Below are positions 63,029-64,000 of a DNA stretch of 64,000 nucleotides, piece after piece (the stretch's first letter is position 1; every line of letters starts with the position of its first letter). The stretch lies in NCBI RefSeq assembly GCF_000382205.1, contig NZ_KB907786.1, positions 620,001 through 684,000 of the forward strand, given 5' to 3'. The notes under the pieces are model-generated. The model was not told the origin of the DNA and ran no database searches. It saw only the letters and a list, made by a program, of their open reading frames with translations. Origin of the DNA: Dyadobacter beijingensis DSM 21582. Lineage in GTDB: Bacteria > Bacteroidota > Bacteroidia > Cytophagales > Spirosomataceae. The translations under genes and the position numbers were made by a program.

Positions 63029-64000
63029 TTAGAATTTATCCCACCACAATTTGGTCGTAGCAAGGTCACCGCCGATGGCGCCGGCCGCTGCTTCGCGGTT
63101 GGCACCGTTCAGGGTTTGCTCGATGATCGGGTAGATCATACGTACAGGGATCGCCAGACCGGCCGGAACGTTTCCGCCTGATGGAGGGGAAAGTTTCGGA
63201 TAGTCGAGTCTTCTCCATTCAACCCACGATTCCCAGCCTCTGTTATAAAGGGCGATCCATTTCTGGAAGCCGATTTTTTCTTTCCAGTTGGCACCTGCAG
63301 TTGCGTAAGCCACTTTTGGCTGAGCCAGGTAAGCGGTTGCTTCTGCTGCCGTTCCGCCCCAGTAAGTGATGGATGCTGTTACGGCCTTGTTGTAGTGATC
63401 CGCAGCTGAACCGGTGATGAAACCTCTTTCAACAGCTTCTGCCAACAGGAATTCTACTTCCGAATAGTCTAGCAGCAACCCTTCGAACGCAGGATCGATG
63501 ATCTTGTCGCTCACGTGGGAGAATGCAGAGTAGGTGTTCAGGAAGCCGTACTGGCCACCCACGTATTTACCGCCGATCGTTGTGAAGAAGAAAGGTCTTC
63601 TCGGGTCGTTCAGGTCGTTCATCGGGTTCACGATCGTTGCCGACGGGATGAAATCCTGACGGCTGGTGTACAGCGAGTTCAGGTTTTGTGCGATCGGGTT
63701 GTAGTTAGGCGGTGTGGAAATGAATGGGAAAGCCGCTTTGTCCGCATTGCTGGTGAACACTTTCGGAGCTGCTTCCGCTACCATTTTCTTCGCTTTTTCT
63801 ACATCGCTGTCGGCGATGATCATCGCCATTTTCAGTTTCAGCGAGTTAGCGAATTTCACCCATTGCGCGATATTGCCTTTGTAAAGCAGGTCACCCGCAC
63901 CGAATGCCGTTCCTTTTGCTTCCAGTTTAGGAAGTGCCGCGTCGAGGCGGGCGAGGAGCGCGTCGTAAACCGTTTTTGCGTCGTCGTATTTAGGCAGCGG
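63029..64000 (-). CDS. SusD/RagB-family lipoprotein (5' part cut by the window)
   Basis: The frame is open to the right edge: the codons upstream of 63859 translate as ...PLPKYDDAKTVYDALLARLD and ...GDLLYKGNIAQWVKFANSL, so 63859 is not the start. 323 residues are visible, including SusD-like repeats (VEFLLAEAVERGFITG, WKEKIGFQKWIALYNRGWE) and the end TTKLWWDKF. It probably belongs to a second SusC/SusD pair whose SusC lies beyond the window. Confidence 0.88.
   Translation of the reverse strand, partial: PLPKYDDAKTVYDALLARLDAALPKLEAKGTAFGAGDLLYKGNIAQWVKFANSLKLKMAMIIADSDVEKAKKMVAEAAPKVFTSNADKAAFPFISTPPNYNPIAQNLNSLYTSRQDFIPSATIVNPMNDLNDPRRPFFFTTIGGKYVGGQYGFLNTYSAFSHVSDKIIDPAFEGLLLDYSEVEFLLAEAVERGFITGSAADHYNKAVTASITYWGGTAAEATAYLAQPKVAYATAGANWKEKIGFQKWIALYNRGWESWVEWRRLDYPKLSPPSGGNVPAGLAIPVRMIYPIIEQTLNGANREAAAGAIGGDLATTKLWWDKF

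Noticed and set aside
63029..63859. A complete 276-residue SusD gene starting at 63859
   Set aside because: The codon at 63859 is an internal GTG (WVKFANSL); the frame stays open to 64000, so the gene is truncated by the window.
1..64000. tRNA, rRNA, insertion sequences, prophage or defence islands
   Set aside because: I looked in the gaps for T-loop motifs, terminal inverted repeats with transposase genes, integrases and known defence genes and found none. Weak or diverged cases could be missed by eye.

Overview
The window looks like chromosomal DNA of a Bacteroidota bacterium of the order Cytophagales, probably a Dyadobacter- or Spirosoma-like genus. Reasons: TonB-linked SusC/SusD pairs, a TamL-type outer-membrane lipoprotein, the gene order miaB - sigma-54 activator - lptE - (TPR-like) - secG, weak Shine-Dalgarno sites, and -7 promoter elements of the TAnnTTTG type. 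Base composition is fairly GC-rich for the phylum and uniform. I see no insertion sequence, prophage, CRISPR array, tRNA or rRNA. The genus is an inference.

Layout. 1-3.7 kb: capsule/exopolysaccharide export (SLBB/Wza-like, then Wzz-like), continuing off the left edge. 3.9-7.0 kb: parE and pheA. 7.1-10.5 kb: an envelope operon of unknown function (DUF4136 lipoprotein, beta-barrel, 722-aa anchored protein). 10.6-13.7 kb: tandem 31-bp repeats, a DinB-like protein and a two-component system. 14-20.8 kb: MscS channel, DUF1460 protein, and a divergent alpha-glucan cluster (GH13; beta-phosphoglucomutase + GH65 phosphorylase). 21-30.5 kb: TPR protein, a receiver-only regulator, YtxH protein, then rpoN, an NtrC-type activator, a REC-PAS-kinase and a beta-barrel protein. 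30.6-38.2 kb: an HME-RND metal efflux system with its own two-component system. 38.3-42.9 kb: phospholipid metabolism (App1-like phosphatase, diacylglycerol kinase), an alpha/beta hydrolase and a gluconate-type permease. 43-47.1 kb: sucC, lolD, groEL/groES. 47.3-55.2 kb: an unknown protein and the secG-lptE-sigma-54 activator-miaB operon, then tamL. 55.2-58.1 kb: rRNA methyltransferase, VUT/YhhQ transporter and aminotransferase. 58.1-64 kb: SusD-SusC, then a second SusD cut by the window edge.

Two regulatory themes stand out. First, sigma-54: the window holds RpoN, two bEBP activators, a kinase and a single-domain regulator, plus well-spaced -24/-12 elements before the receiver-only gene and before groES. 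Second, the two OmpR-family two-component systems are close paralogues, and each has an array of 11-bp-phased TTAA-like repeats resembling PmrA boxes. One array lies just before the efflux genes. The other lies at the end of a kinase gene, before a ~240-bp geneless stretch that ends in a strong terminator, which suggests an unannotated short transcript.
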